From Desulfosporosinus sp. I2 (GTDB lineage: Bacteria; Bacillota; Desulfitobacteriia; Desulfitobacteriales; Desulfitobacteriaceae), in NCBI RefSeq assembly GCF_000960765.1, contig NZ_JYNH01000002.1, positions 1 to 64,000 on the forward strand: a DNA stretch of 64,000 nucleotides. Reading direction: 5' to 3'. Below are positions 16,677-24,843 of the stretch, in pieces. Both the position numbers and the translations under genes were made by a program. Under the pieces are notes generated by a model, which was not told the DNA's origin, did no database searches, and saw only the letters and a list, made by a program, of their open reading frames with translations. Position 1 is the first letter of the stretch. Every line of letters begins with the position of its first letter.

Positions 16677-17729
16677 ATGTCTATGGTTGAAAAGTTTGTT
16701 GTTTTGTTTAGTGTGCCGGATTTTGTGGTGCCTTATTTGTCTTGTTTTGTGTCTGAATCTCAGATGGATTTGGTGGTACGGTTGGATGGTCAAAGGTGTT
16801 CTGTTTCTGATGTTGCTAAATCGATGGGATGTGATTTGGAGCAGGCGGGGGTGTTGTTGGAAGATTGTTATTATAAAAGTATTGTGAATAGGGAAGTGCG
16901 AGACGAGGGGTTTGTGTATTTTGGGGCTGATTTCTATGGGAGGTTGGATTTTCTTTGCAAGTTTGACGAGAGCTATAAGGTAAATCTTAAGAGGTGTACG
17001 GATAGTGGTGAGAATAAGAATAGAGTTAATAAAGATCAAAAGGCTGAGGATGACATTGGCGATAGGTTGCTGAAGGCTTTGGATGATTGGTGTTATCAGG
17101 TATACGCTGAGGGGATGGGTCCTTATCTTGAACAACTTAAGAACAATGAGGTGGTGGATAGGGCTCCTGAGACGTTTTTATTGATAGAGGACCTTGAGGA
17201 ATTATTGAATTCTGTCAGTGAAATTCGCATGGTTCCTTGCAATTGTCGCAAGTTAGCGGAGCGGTGTTCGAAACCGACGGAAACTTGTTTAAGTTTTGAT
17301 GGTTCGATTACCGACCGTACGTTTGGACGTCCGCTTTCGAAGGATGAGGCTCGAGAGATTGTGAAAGTTGCGCATCGAAATGGTTTGATGCATCAAATAA
17401 ATAGTGATTGGCGGGAGAAGGGTCCAGCCTGGTTGTGTAATTGTTGTTCTTGCTGTTGTTATCCAACACGTCTGGCCCAGGAACGCGGAATGAAAGGGAT
17501 ATTTCCGGTTAGTAACCAGGTGGCATTGCGTGATGATGTTTTATGTTTACATTGTGGGGTTTGTACAAAACGGTGTAATTTCTCAGCTTTTTATGTAGGA
17601 GATACCGAAATGGAGATGAACGGTAAGTTACGGAAGATGATTCAATTTGATCAGGATAAATGTTGGGGATGTGGAATTTGTGTTGATAGTTGTGTGGCTA
17701 AGGCTATTTCCATGACGAGACGAGTTTAA
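16677..17729 (+). CDS. Cysteine-rich 4Fe-4S protein with two C-terminal ferredoxin motifs
   Basis: A 350-residue cytoplasmic protein. The N-terminal ~110 residues resemble a winged-helix-like module (VSDVAKSMGCDLEQAGVLLED). The middle has a CNCR motif and then an unusual CNCCSCCC cluster (~residue 257). The C-terminus has two [4Fe-4S] motifs: CLHCGVCTKRC and CWGCGICVDSC. It is likely an electron-transfer or redox-sensing protein. Position between the importer and the methyltransferase operon suggests a part in reducing the corrinoid cofactor, but no family member that I can name has this proven. It lacks the known RamA architecture. Confidence 0.8.
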   Translation: MSMVEKFVVLFSVPDFVVPYLSCFVSESQMDLVVRLDGQRCSVSDVAKSMGCDLEQAGVLLEDCYYKSIVNREVRDEGFVYFGADFYGRLDFLCKFDESYKVNLKRCTDSGENKNRVNKDQKAEDDIGDRLLKALDDWCYQVYAEGMGPYLEQLKNNEVVDRAPETFLLIEDLEELLNSVSEIRMVPCNCRKLAERCSKPTETCLSFDGSITDRTFGRPLSKDEAREIVKVAHRNGLMHQINSDWREKGPAWLCNCCSCCCYPTRLAQERGMKGIFPVSNQVALRDDVLCLHCGVCTKRCNFSAFYVGDTEMEMNGKLRKMIQFDQDKCWGCGICVDSCVAKAISMTRRV

Positions 17730-18027
17730 GTAAAAACGAATGCCTAAATATTGGGCAGAGCCATTATTTTTGGCGGTTAGGAATTAAATATAAGAATGCT
17801 GTATGAGTTAAAGGACGAAGTATGGCTGCCAATTTCCTATGCGTTTGGGGTTTTAACAGAAATTTAGAGGGATAGCTTTAAGTTTTTGTTTGATTAGCTG
17901 CACAGTGATTGAACGGTGGTTGAAGTGCACAGAATAGGCGGCATGAGGCAGCTTTTTCTGGTAGTTTTTTTGAAGTGGGTAGATCAAATCCAGTACCTTT
18001 TGCTTGGGGTACTTTAAAGGTTGATAA
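17730..18027. other. Gene-free upstream region of the methyltransferase operon
   Basis: No gene is seen. It includes a directly repeated TGCACAG separated by ~25 bases (within ~17898-17931) in the zone expected for activator binding. An ATTTTTGGCG word (~17764) also occurs upstream of the importer promoter (~12123). Both may be part of activator sites, but I have no firm evidence. Confidence 0.3.
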
Positions 18028-18043
18028 TGGCATATATCTTGCA
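18028..18043 (+). promoter_or_regulatory. Sigma-54 (-24/-12) promoter of the methyltransferase operon
   Basis: TGGCATATATCTTGCA is an almost perfect sigma-54 promoter with GG (18029-18030) and GC (18041-18042) ten bases apart. Transcription would start near 18054, leaving a ~175-base leader before ATG 18229. Confidence 0.85.
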
Positions 18044-18228
18044 GAGTTAAACTAGTAATATCCACCTTCTGGAGCGTATCTCTGGGAGGAGCACTTTAGT
18101 TTGCATAGGTATGTGGAAAAAGGTCGCTGGATATTGTCGGTAACTCTAGAGATTCACTTAGATAGATAACTGTATTTAAAACTTGTTAGATTGTTACTAA
18201 AAATGGGGAAAGGCTAGGTATAGAATTC

Positions 18229-19716
18229 ATGAAAAAGATTCGATCGAATAGCATAGAACATTCAACCCCACTGCTCCAGTGGGTAAGTGAGGGGCAAATT
18301 GAGCAGATTCATCTCGCGACTTTAGAGGTCCTTGAACGTACAGGCGTTAAAGTCGATCACCCAGAGGCGTTACAATTATTGAAAGACGCTGGGTGTATTG
18401 TCAATGAAAATCGTGTTCGGATTCCGAGTTGGTTGGTTGACGAATGTATTCGTTTAGCACCGAGCAAGATTGTGGTGGCTAACCGTAAGGGTGAACGGGT
18501 TATGCCCTTGGAAAAGAATCGGACCTATTTTGGGACAGGCTCAGATCTGCCTTATACTATAGATTTAGAAACGGGTAAGCGACGACGCTCGACGAAGAAG
18601 GATGTTGAATTAGCTTGCCGGGTCATGGATTATTTGCCAAATTATGATTTTGTGATGAGTTATGCTATTGCTTCAGATCAAAGTGCGAAAGTCAGCGACC
18701 TTCATCAATTTGAAGCGATGGTTTCGAATACGGTTAAACCGATGATTGTTACTGCCCATGATGAGATAAACATGCGCGCTCAATTAGAGATGGCCGCTTT
18801 AGTGGTTGGGGGTAAAGAGGAGCTTCGCAAGAATCCGTTCTTGATTCTTTACTCTGAGCCGATTTCCCCGTTGGTTCACACTAATGATGGTCTGGGAAAG
18901 ATGTTTGCATGTTTTGAATATGGAGTCCCTGTGGTCTACACACCTGGTATTTTGTCTGGGGCGACTACACCGGTTACGAAAGCCGGAACGATTGTCCTAA
19001 TGAACGCTGAGGCTTTAGCGGGAGTCGTCATGGCCCAATTAAAACAAAAAGGAGCTCCCATTATTATTGGCGGCGGGGCGACTCCTATGGATATGAGAAC
19101 CACTGCGACCTTGTATGGATCTCCGGAGACGATGATGAACTATGCTATCATGACTCAATTATCTCAGTTTTACGGGATTCCCAACTTTACGGAGGCTGGC
19201 TGTGTTAATGCACCAGTACCAGATGCTCAGGCAGGTATGGAAGCAGGAACAGGGATCTTATTAGCTCAGTTAATGGGAGCTAATCTGGTGCATGATGTGG
19301 GGTATCTGGAAGGTGGGAAAACGGGTTCGTTAACCTTCCTGACCATGTGCAATGATTTCATGGATAATGCACGTTACATGGGTAAAGGAACCCGAATTGA
19401 TGAAGAGACCATGGCGGTCGATGTCATTGATGAGATAGGTCCCGGTGGGAATTTTGTGAGTCATGCCCATACGTATGACCATTTCCGTGAAGAGATTTGG
19501 GCTCCGAAGCAGTTCAATCGTTCATTCTGGGAGATTTGGGAAGAGCAGGGGTCTAAGACAGCGGAAGATCACGCTGGTGATTTGGCCAAAGAGATTGTGG
19601 CGACGCATACTGCGGAACTGTTGGAGGAGTCGATCCGTCAAGGGTTAAATGATATCATCTCGGAAACGGAGAACGTGAAAGCGACCATGAAACGAGAAAG
19701 AAAGGCTAGGAGCTAG
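18229..19716 (+). CDS. MttB-superfamily corrinoid methyltransferase 1 (non-pyrrolysine; betaine-type)
   Basis: A 495-residue member of the trimethylamine methyltransferase (MttB, COG5598) superfamily. It has the family's barrel motifs, such as ERTGVKVDHPEA, YFGTGSDLP, NTVKPMIV and PGGNFVSHAHTYDHFREE. There is no in-frame TAG, so it is not a pyrrolysine enzyme. Characterised non-pyrrolysine relatives (MtgB of Desulfitobacterium, carnitine and proline-betaine enzymes) move a methyl group from a quaternary amine to a corrinoid protein. The matching partner (21249) and a betaine-type importer are nearby. Glycine betaine is the best guess at substrate; another betaine is possible. Confidence 0.9.
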   Translation: MKKIRSNSIEHSTPLLQWVSEGQIEQIHLATLEVLERTGVKVDHPEALQLLKDAGCIVNENRVRIPSWLVDECIRLAPSKIVVANRKGERVMPLEKNRTYFGTGSDLPYTIDLETGKRRRSTKKDVELACRVMDYLPNYDFVMSYAIASDQSAKVSDLHQFEAMVSNTVKPMIVTAHDEINMRAQLEMAALVVGGKEELRKNPFLILYSEPISPLVHTNDGLGKMFACFEYGVPVVYTPGILSGATTPVTKAGTIVLMNAEALAGVVMAQLKQKGAPIIIGGGATPMDMRTTATLYGSPETMMNYAIMTQLSQFYGIPNFTEAGCVNAPVPDAQAGMEAGTGILLAQLMGANLVHDVGYLEGGKTGSLTFLTMCNDFMDNARYMGKGTRIDEETMAVDVIDEIGPGGNFVSHAHTYDHFREEIWAPKQFNRSFWEIWEEQGSKTAEDHAGDLAKEIVATHTAELLEESIRQGLNDIISETENVKATMKRERKARS

Positions 19717-19774
19717 ATTGATCCAACTATGAACCAGAAATTATGGAACGGGAAATTGTGAGGGGGTAAAGATT

Positions 19775-21235
19775 ATGGGAGTAGGAAGCTCACACGGAAA
19801 TGGGCTGTTTTTCCGAACATTGACTGAAAAACAAGCGGAAGAGATTCATCTCGCGAGTAGTCGGATTCTTGAAGAGACGGGTATGGTGATCCACCATCAA
19901 GAAGCCGTTGAACTTTTACGCCAGGCGGGGGCACAGGTTGAAAATGGGAACCGAGTTTATTTTCCCAATCATCTTGTTAAAAAAGCACTGCAATCAGCTC
20001 CTTCGCATGTCACTTTATATAATCGAAACGGCGAAACAGCGCTTCAACTACAAGGGTCCAATGTGTATTTTGGCACAGGCTCAGACACGCTTAATTATTT
20101 AGATCCGGTCAGCCAAGAAAGGCGAAAATGGCACCAAGAGGATGTTGCGAATGCCATTAGGCTTTGTGATAAGTTGCCGAATATTGATTTTGTGATGTCG
20201 ATGGGACTTTTATGCGATGTCGATCGTCGTATGATCAATCGCGAACAGTATGCCATCATGGTGCAGAACACCGTAAAGCCCCAAGTGGTGATTGCGGAGG
20301 ATGGGGATACCCTACGGGATATTATTGAGATGGCGGCTAGTGCGGTCGGTGGGAAAGAACGTTTGCGTCAAAAACCGCTGTTTATGATCTACACGGAACC
20401 TACCTCCCCCCTTCAGCATCCTCAAGACTCTGTGGACAAATTGCTGATTGCTGCTGAGAATGGAGTTCCGACGAATTTTGCCTGTGGTGGTGTAGCAGGT
20501 GCTTCTGTGCCGACGACGGTCGGGGGAGCTTTGGTTCAGGCTAATGCCGAAGCCTTGAGTGGTTTAGTGATCCACCAATTGAAGGCGCCGGGGGCCCCGT
20601 TCGTTTACGGTTATGGTAATTCTCCTCTTGATATGCGGACCATGCAGGCTGTTTATGGTACTCCTGAAGCGGTGCTCTTTCAGGGGGGAATGGTCGATTT
20701 GGCCCACTATTACGAACTGCCCTCCTGGGGATATGCTGGGTGCTGTAATGCGAAGGTTTGTGATGAGCAAGCGATTGCAGAGTCAACGATGTTTACGTTA
20801 ATGGGTGCCCTCCAAGGGTGCAATATTATGCATGATGTTTTCTATATGGAATTTGGATTAACGGGGTCTTTGGAATTATTGGTTATTTCTAATGAGGTAA
20901 TCGGCAGGGCACGACGGCTGCTCAAAGGGATCGATACCGATCAAGAATCCTTAGGGGTAGAGGCGATCATGAGGGTGGGTCCCGGTGGGAATTTCCTGGG
21001 AGATGACCATACTGCGAATCACTTTAGAGAGAATTGGCTGCCCGATCTTTCAGATTTTAACAATTACGAGAATTGGTCTGAAAACGGGAGTAAGACGATG
21101 GTCGATCGGGCGCGAGAACGGATTAAGCAGATTTTAGAAACCCATCAGCCCAAACTCGTGACTGACGAGGTTAGGGAGCAGATTGAAACGATTCTAAAAA
21201 GGGCTCGGGAAAAGGTCGGGGCAAACGAAAAGTAA
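19775..21235 (+). CDS. MttB-superfamily corrinoid methyltransferase 2 (non-pyrrolysine)
   Basis: A 486-residue paralogue of the preceding enzyme, with the same fold motifs (ILEETGMVIHHQEA, YFGTGSDTLNYLD, NTVKPQVV, GPGGNFLGDDHTANHFRE) but clearly diverged, and again no amber codon. Two such enzymes with one corrinoid protein suggest two methylated substrates, or use of both to demethylate one compound. GAGGGGG precedes ATG 19775. It is separated by 58 bases from the first enzyme and by 13 bases from the corrinoid protein gene, so all three form an operon. Confidence 0.9.
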   Translation: MGVGSSHGNGLFFRTLTEKQAEEIHLASSRILEETGMVIHHQEAVELLRQAGAQVENGNRVYFPNHLVKKALQSAPSHVTLYNRNGETALQLQGSNVYFGTGSDTLNYLDPVSQERRKWHQEDVANAIRLCDKLPNIDFVMSMGLLCDVDRRMINREQYAIMVQNTVKPQVVIAEDGDTLRDIIEMAASAVGGKERLRQKPLFMIYTEPTSPLQHPQDSVDKLLIAAENGVPTNFACGGVAGASVPTTVGGALVQANAEALSGLVIHQLKAPGAPFVYGYGNSPLDMRTMQAVYGTPEAVLFQGGMVDLAHYYELPSWGYAGCCNAKVCDEQAIAESTMFTLMGALQGCNIMHDVFYMEFGLTGSLELLVISNEVIGRARRLLKGIDTDQESLGVEAIMRVGPGGNFLGDDHTANHFRENWLPDLSDFNNYENWSENGSKTMVDRARERIKQILETHQPKLVTDEVREQIETILKRAREKVGANEK

Positions 21236-21248
21236 AGGAGGGTTTCAA

Positions 21249-21881
21249 TTGAGTGATTTTAATAGCTTGGCGGAACTGGTAATCAAGGGTGATTATAATG
21301 GCGCACAGACTTTAACCCAAAGAATGGTTGGCAATGGCAACGATCCGCTGGAGATCATTAATCAAGGATTAATGGCGGGGATGAATGTGGTTGGGGTTCG
21401 TTTTAAGGCCGGGGATATGTATGTTCCAGAGGTTATGATGTCTGCTAAGGCGATGAGTAAAGGGATCGAAGTGGTAAAACCTTTGATTGCAGATAAGGAT
21501 ATGCCTACAGCTGGCAAGGTGTTGGTCGGAACGGTGAAAGGGGATCTTCATGATATTGGCAAGAATCTAGTCCTGATGATGATGGAGAGTGCAGGGTTCG
21601 AGATTATTGACTTAGGTGTCGATATCGATGCCGAAGCGTTTGTTAAAGCGGTGAAAGAGCATAAGCCCCAGGTGATCGGGATGTCTGCGCTTTTGACGAC
21701 GACAATGCTGTCCATGAAGGACACGATTGAGGCGTTGAAGGAAGAGGGACTGCGTGATTCGGTTAAGATCATTGTTGGGGGGGCTCCGATTTCTCAAGGG
21801 TTTGCGGATGAAATTGGAGCTGATGGGTATGCACCTGATGCTGCAGCAGCAACGGATTTGTGTAAACGATTGATTGCTTAA
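21249..21881 (+). CDS. Corrinoid (cobalamin-binding) methyltransferase protein
   Basis: A 210-residue MtbC/MtgC-type corrinoid protein. Residues ~1-85 form the helical B12 cap (DPLEIINQGLMAGMNVVG), and the rest is the cobalamin-binding Rossmann domain with GDLHDIGKNL (DxHxxG; its His is the lower cobalt ligand), GMSALLTTT and a GG-AP motif. It accepts the methyl group from the MttB enzymes and passes it to a tetrahydrofolate methyltransferase, which is not in this window. TTG 21249 follows GGAGG by seven bases. A terminator follows. Confidence 0.94.
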   Translation: MSDFNSLAELVIKGDYNGAQTLTQRMVGNGNDPLEIINQGLMAGMNVVGVRFKAGDMYVPEVMMSAKAMSKGIEVVKPLIADKDMPTAGKVLVGTVKGDLHDIGKNLVLMMMESAGFEIIDLGVDIDAEAFVKAVKEHKPQVIGMSALLTTTMLSMKDTIEALKEEGLRDSVKIIVGGAPISQGFADEIGADGYAPDAAAATDLCKRLIA

Positions 21882-21914
21882 GGATGATTTAGTATTATGG
21901 GTACAGGAGTTCTA

Positions 21915-21937
21915 GACGGGCTTTTGTGCCCGTTTTT
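21915..21937 (+). terminator. Intrinsic terminator after the corrinoid protein gene
   Basis: ACGGGC (21916-21921) pairs with GCCCGT (21928-21933), followed by TTTTT. It ends the methyltransferase operon and separates it from hutU. Confidence 0.8.
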
Positions 21938-22011
21938 AAATTAAGCTGCCAAGCAGGAGCGGAAGGAAACGGGTAGTAAGAATTAGGAATTTAGGAAGGA
22001 GTGAGATATAG

Positions 22012-24030
22012 GTGATTAATAATTATGACATTTCACAAGCCATGACGGTTAAGTTAGACCCTGAACTTCCAGAAATACAGGAATTTGTGGAAGGGATAAG
22101 ACGGGCTCCAGACAGAGGGTTTAATCTGACTCTGAATCAAACAAAGATTGCCTTAAAGAATGCTTTACGTTATGTTCCGGAGGAGCTCCATGAAACACTG
22201 GCTCCGGAATTTCTGGAGGAATTGCAGACGAGAGGTAGGATTTATGCCTATCGTTATCGTCCGGCTGGACGATTGTATGGGAAACCGATCGAGGAATATC
22301 AAGGGAACTGCACTGAAGGCAAGGCTTTTCAGGTAATGATTGAGAATAATCTGGATTTTGACGTGGCTCTTTACCCGTATGAGCTTGTTACCTATGGTGA
22401 AACGGGTAGTGTCTGTCAAAATTGGTTGCAATATCGTTTAATTAAAAAGTATCTGGAAGTCATGACCGATCATCAGACCTTGGTGATGGAATCAGGTCAT
22501 CCACTGGGGTTGTTTCCCTCACGCCCGGAAGCACCTAGGGTGATTATTACGAATGCCTTAATGATTGGGATGTTTGATAATCAGAAGGATTGGGAAATTG
22601 CTGAACAAATGGGGGTTGCTAATTACGGTCAGATGACGGCGGGCGGGTGGATGTATATTGGGCCGCAGGGGATTGTACACGGCACCTTTAATACTTTGCT
22701 CAATGCCGGACGGATGAAGTTAGGAATCCCTCATGATGGGGATATTAGGGGGCATCTGTTTATTTCGTCGGGCCTGGGCGGAATGAGCGGGGCTCAGGGA
22801 AAATCTGTGGAGATCGCCCATGGTGTAGGGATCATTGCTGAAGTGGATGAGTCTAGAATTAAAACTCGTTTTGAGCAGGGGTGGGTCAGTAGGGTGTCTG
22901 GGGATCTTGAGGAGGTTTTCCGGATTGCCGATGAGTATCTGCAAAAGAAGGAACCCATGTCGATTGCCTACCAGGGTAATATTGTGGATTTATTGGAGTA
23001 TGCGGTGAAGAAGCAAATCAAGGTGGATCTGCTCAGTGATCAGACGTCTTGTCATGTTGCTTATGAAGGCGGGTATTGTCCACAGGGGATTTCTTTTGAA
23101 GAGAGAACCAGGTTACTTGGCAGCGACCGAGCTGAGTTTAAGAAGCTTGTGGATCGGAGTTTAGTCCGTCAGTTTGAATTGATTCAGACGTTAGTAGAAC
23201 GAGGTACTTATTTTTTTGACTATGGTAATTCTTTCATGAAAGCGGTTTATGATGCCGGAGTTAACGAGATCTCTAAGAATGGTGTCGATGAAAAAGATGG
23301 CTTTATCTTCCCGTCCTATGTGGAGGATATTATGGGCCCGGAACTTTTCGATTACGGGTATGGGCCTTTCAGGTGGGTTTGTCTCAGCGGCAAAACGGAC
23401 GATCTGAGCAAAACCGACGCGGCAGCGATGGCTTGTATTGATCCGAATCGTCGTGGGCAGGATCGAGATAATTATATGTGGATTAAGGATGCCGAGAAAA
23501 ATAAGCTGGTCGTGGGTACTCAGGCCCGTATTTTATATCAGGATGCGGAAGGGCGAATTAAGATCGCACTTAAATTTAATCAAATGATTCGAGAGGGTGA
23601 GATTGGCCCGGTGATGTTAGGTCGAGATCATCATGATGTGAGTGGCACGGATTCACCGTTTAGGGAAACCGCAAATATCAAAGATGGCAGCAATGTCATG
23701 GCAGATATGGCTGTCCAAAGCTTCGCAGGGGATGCTGCCCGAGGGATGAGTCTCGTTTCTCTTCACAATGGAGGAGGCGTCGGAATCGGTAAAGCCATTA
23801 ATGGCGGATTTGGCTTGGTGCTTGACGGGAGCGAACGCGTGGATAACATTATTAAATCGGCTCTTTTATGGGACGTAATCGGTGGGGTCGCCCGTCGGTC
23901 ATGGGCACGAAATGAGCATTCGATTGAAACAAGCATTGAGTTCAATGAGCGATATAAGGGATTAGGGCATATCACGGTTCCGTTTATTCCAGATGAGGAA
24001 TTGATTGATCGGTTAGTAGGGGACTTGTAG
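22012..24030 (+). CDS. hutU: Urocanate hydratase, long form
   Basis: A 672-residue urocanase, longer than the ~555-residue Bacillus/Pseudomonas form and like the long form known from animals and some bacteria. Typical blocks include ESGHPLGLFPS, NYGQMTAGGWMYIGPQGIVHG, SSGLGGMSGAQ and LHNGGGVGIG. It adds water to urocanate to give imidazolone-propionate, using bound NAD+. GTG 22012 lies about ten bases after GGAAGGAG. With hutI downstream it covers two steps of histidine breakdown, but no histidine ammonia-lyase (hutH) is in the window. Confidence 0.94.
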   Translation: MINNYDISQAMTVKLDPELPEIQEFVEGIRRAPDRGFNLTLNQTKIALKNALRYVPEELHETLAPEFLEELQTRGRIYAYRYRPAGRLYGKPIEEYQGNCTEGKAFQVMIENNLDFDVALYPYELVTYGETGSVCQNWLQYRLIKKYLEVMTDHQTLVMESGHPLGLFPSRPEAPRVIITNALMIGMFDNQKDWEIAEQMGVANYGQMTAGGWMYIGPQGIVHGTFNTLLNAGRMKLGIPHDGDIRGHLFISSGLGGMSGAQGKSVEIAHGVGIIAEVDESRIKTRFEQGWVSRVSGDLEEVFRIADEYLQKKEPMSIAYQGNIVDLLEYAVKKQIKVDLLSDQTSCHVAYEGGYCPQGISFEERTRLLGSDRAEFKKLVDRSLVRQFELIQTLVERGTYFFDYGNSFMKAVYDAGVNEISKNGVDEKDGFIFPSYVEDIMGPELFDYGYGPFRWVCLSGKTDDLSKTDAAAMACIDPNRRGQDRDNYMWIKDAEKNKLVVGTQARILYQDAEGRIKIALKFNQMIREGEIGPVMLGRDHHDVSGTDSPFRETANIKDGSNVMADMAVQSFAGDAARGMSLVSLHNGGGVGIGKAINGGFGLVLDGSERVDNIIKSALLWDVIGGVARRSWARNEHSIETSIEFNERYKGLGHITVPFIPDEELIDRLVGDL

Positions 24031-24042
24031 CAGGGAGGATAC

Positions 24043-24753
24043 ATGATGGAATATATTGAGTGGAACAATTTAAACCTAGATACTTCGGAGATTTATCGGC
24101 GGATTGGAATGCCGGATGCTGATTCTAAGCGGAGTCTGAATTTTAAGCCCGTTATTGAACAGATGAGACATAAGGCTTTAGATCTAGTTGAAGTTCGCTG
24201 CGTCTATGATTATGTTCCGGTGAATATCGTGGGTTCGGGGGAAATTCTTCTGGCAAACCAGTATCCAGTTAACGTTCTCACTTCGTTTTTCGAGGGGGCA
24301 CACGAAGTGTTAATTGCTATCCAAACCGTTGGTCTTCGCCTCGAAGAAGAATCAAACCGATTCTTTGAAATAGGTGAGATGCTCGATGGGATGGTCTTGG
24401 ATGGCTGTGGGACAGTGGCTCTTGATGAAGCTTTAGAATTGTTACGGGGTATGGTTGTCAAGCAAGTGACTGAACGCGGTCTGCAGACGGGTCATAATTT
24501 ATGCCCGGGTGGTTATCAAATTCCCCTCGAAGCTCAGAAAACCTTATTTACTCTGCTGGACGGGGGAAAAATTGGTGTCACTTTAGGGGAAGCGATGCTA
24601 ATGTCTCCGATAAAATCTCATACCCTTGTTATCCCAGTCGGACAAAAGCTGGCTAAGTCTAATTTGTCCTGTGCAATAACGTGTGAAATGTGCGTGGAGC
24701 AACAAAACTGTTCCCACAGCCGCCTGAAGTTTGGCAAAGCCAAGCCAGTATAA
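24043..24753 (+). CDS. MetH activation-domain-like protein
   Basis: A 236-residue protein similar to the AdoMet-binding reactivation domain of cobalamin-dependent methionine synthase. It has a CPGGYQIPLEAQKTLF motif, the equivalent of SPGY...PLEEQ, followed by LGEAMLMSPIKSHT. The C-terminus adds a Cys motif CEMCVEQQNC, which could bind a metal or [Fe-S] centre. It lacks the methyltransferase and B12 domains of MetH. It may reactivate an oxidised corrinoid protein, possibly that encoded at 21249, though it lies between hutU and hutI. GGGAGG precedes ATG 24043. Confidence 0.78.
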   Translation: MMEYIEWNNLNLDTSEIYRRIGMPDADSKRSLNFKPVIEQMRHKALDLVEVRCVYDYVPVNIVGSGEILLANQYPVNVLTSFFEGAHEVLIAIQTVGLRLEEESNRFFEIGEMLDGMVLDGCGTVALDEALELLRGMVVKQVTERGLQTGHNLCPGGYQIPLEAQKTLFTLLDGGKIGVTLGEAMLMSPIKSHTLVIPVGQKLAKSNLSCAITCEMCVEQQNCSHSRLKFGKAKPV

Positions 24754-24758
24754 ATCGT

Positions 24759-24791
24759 GCAAGTTAAGAACCGTCCCCAACTCCAACTTGC
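24759..24791. repeat. Short inverted repeat with AACCGTCCCC core (dispersed family, copy 2)
   Basis: GCAAGTT (24759-24765) and AACTTGC (24785-24791) flank an AAGAACCGTCCCC core, the reverse complement of the GGGGCGGTT core at 9334. A further AACTTGC-ATAACTTGC direct duplication follows to 24811. Confidence 0.6.
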
Positions 24792-24843
24792 CCCCAACTT
24801 GCATAACTTGCATAACTAAATTGTTTGAAATGGAGATGGTTTT

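Noticed and set aside
16656-17135. Long minus-strand ORF of 159 residues
   Set aside because: Antisense to the iron-sulfur protein gene; low-complexity composition from its T/G-rich coding strand and no ribosome site.
18229-21235. Pyrrolysine-containing MttB
   Set aside because: Both genes are open from end to end with no internal TAG.
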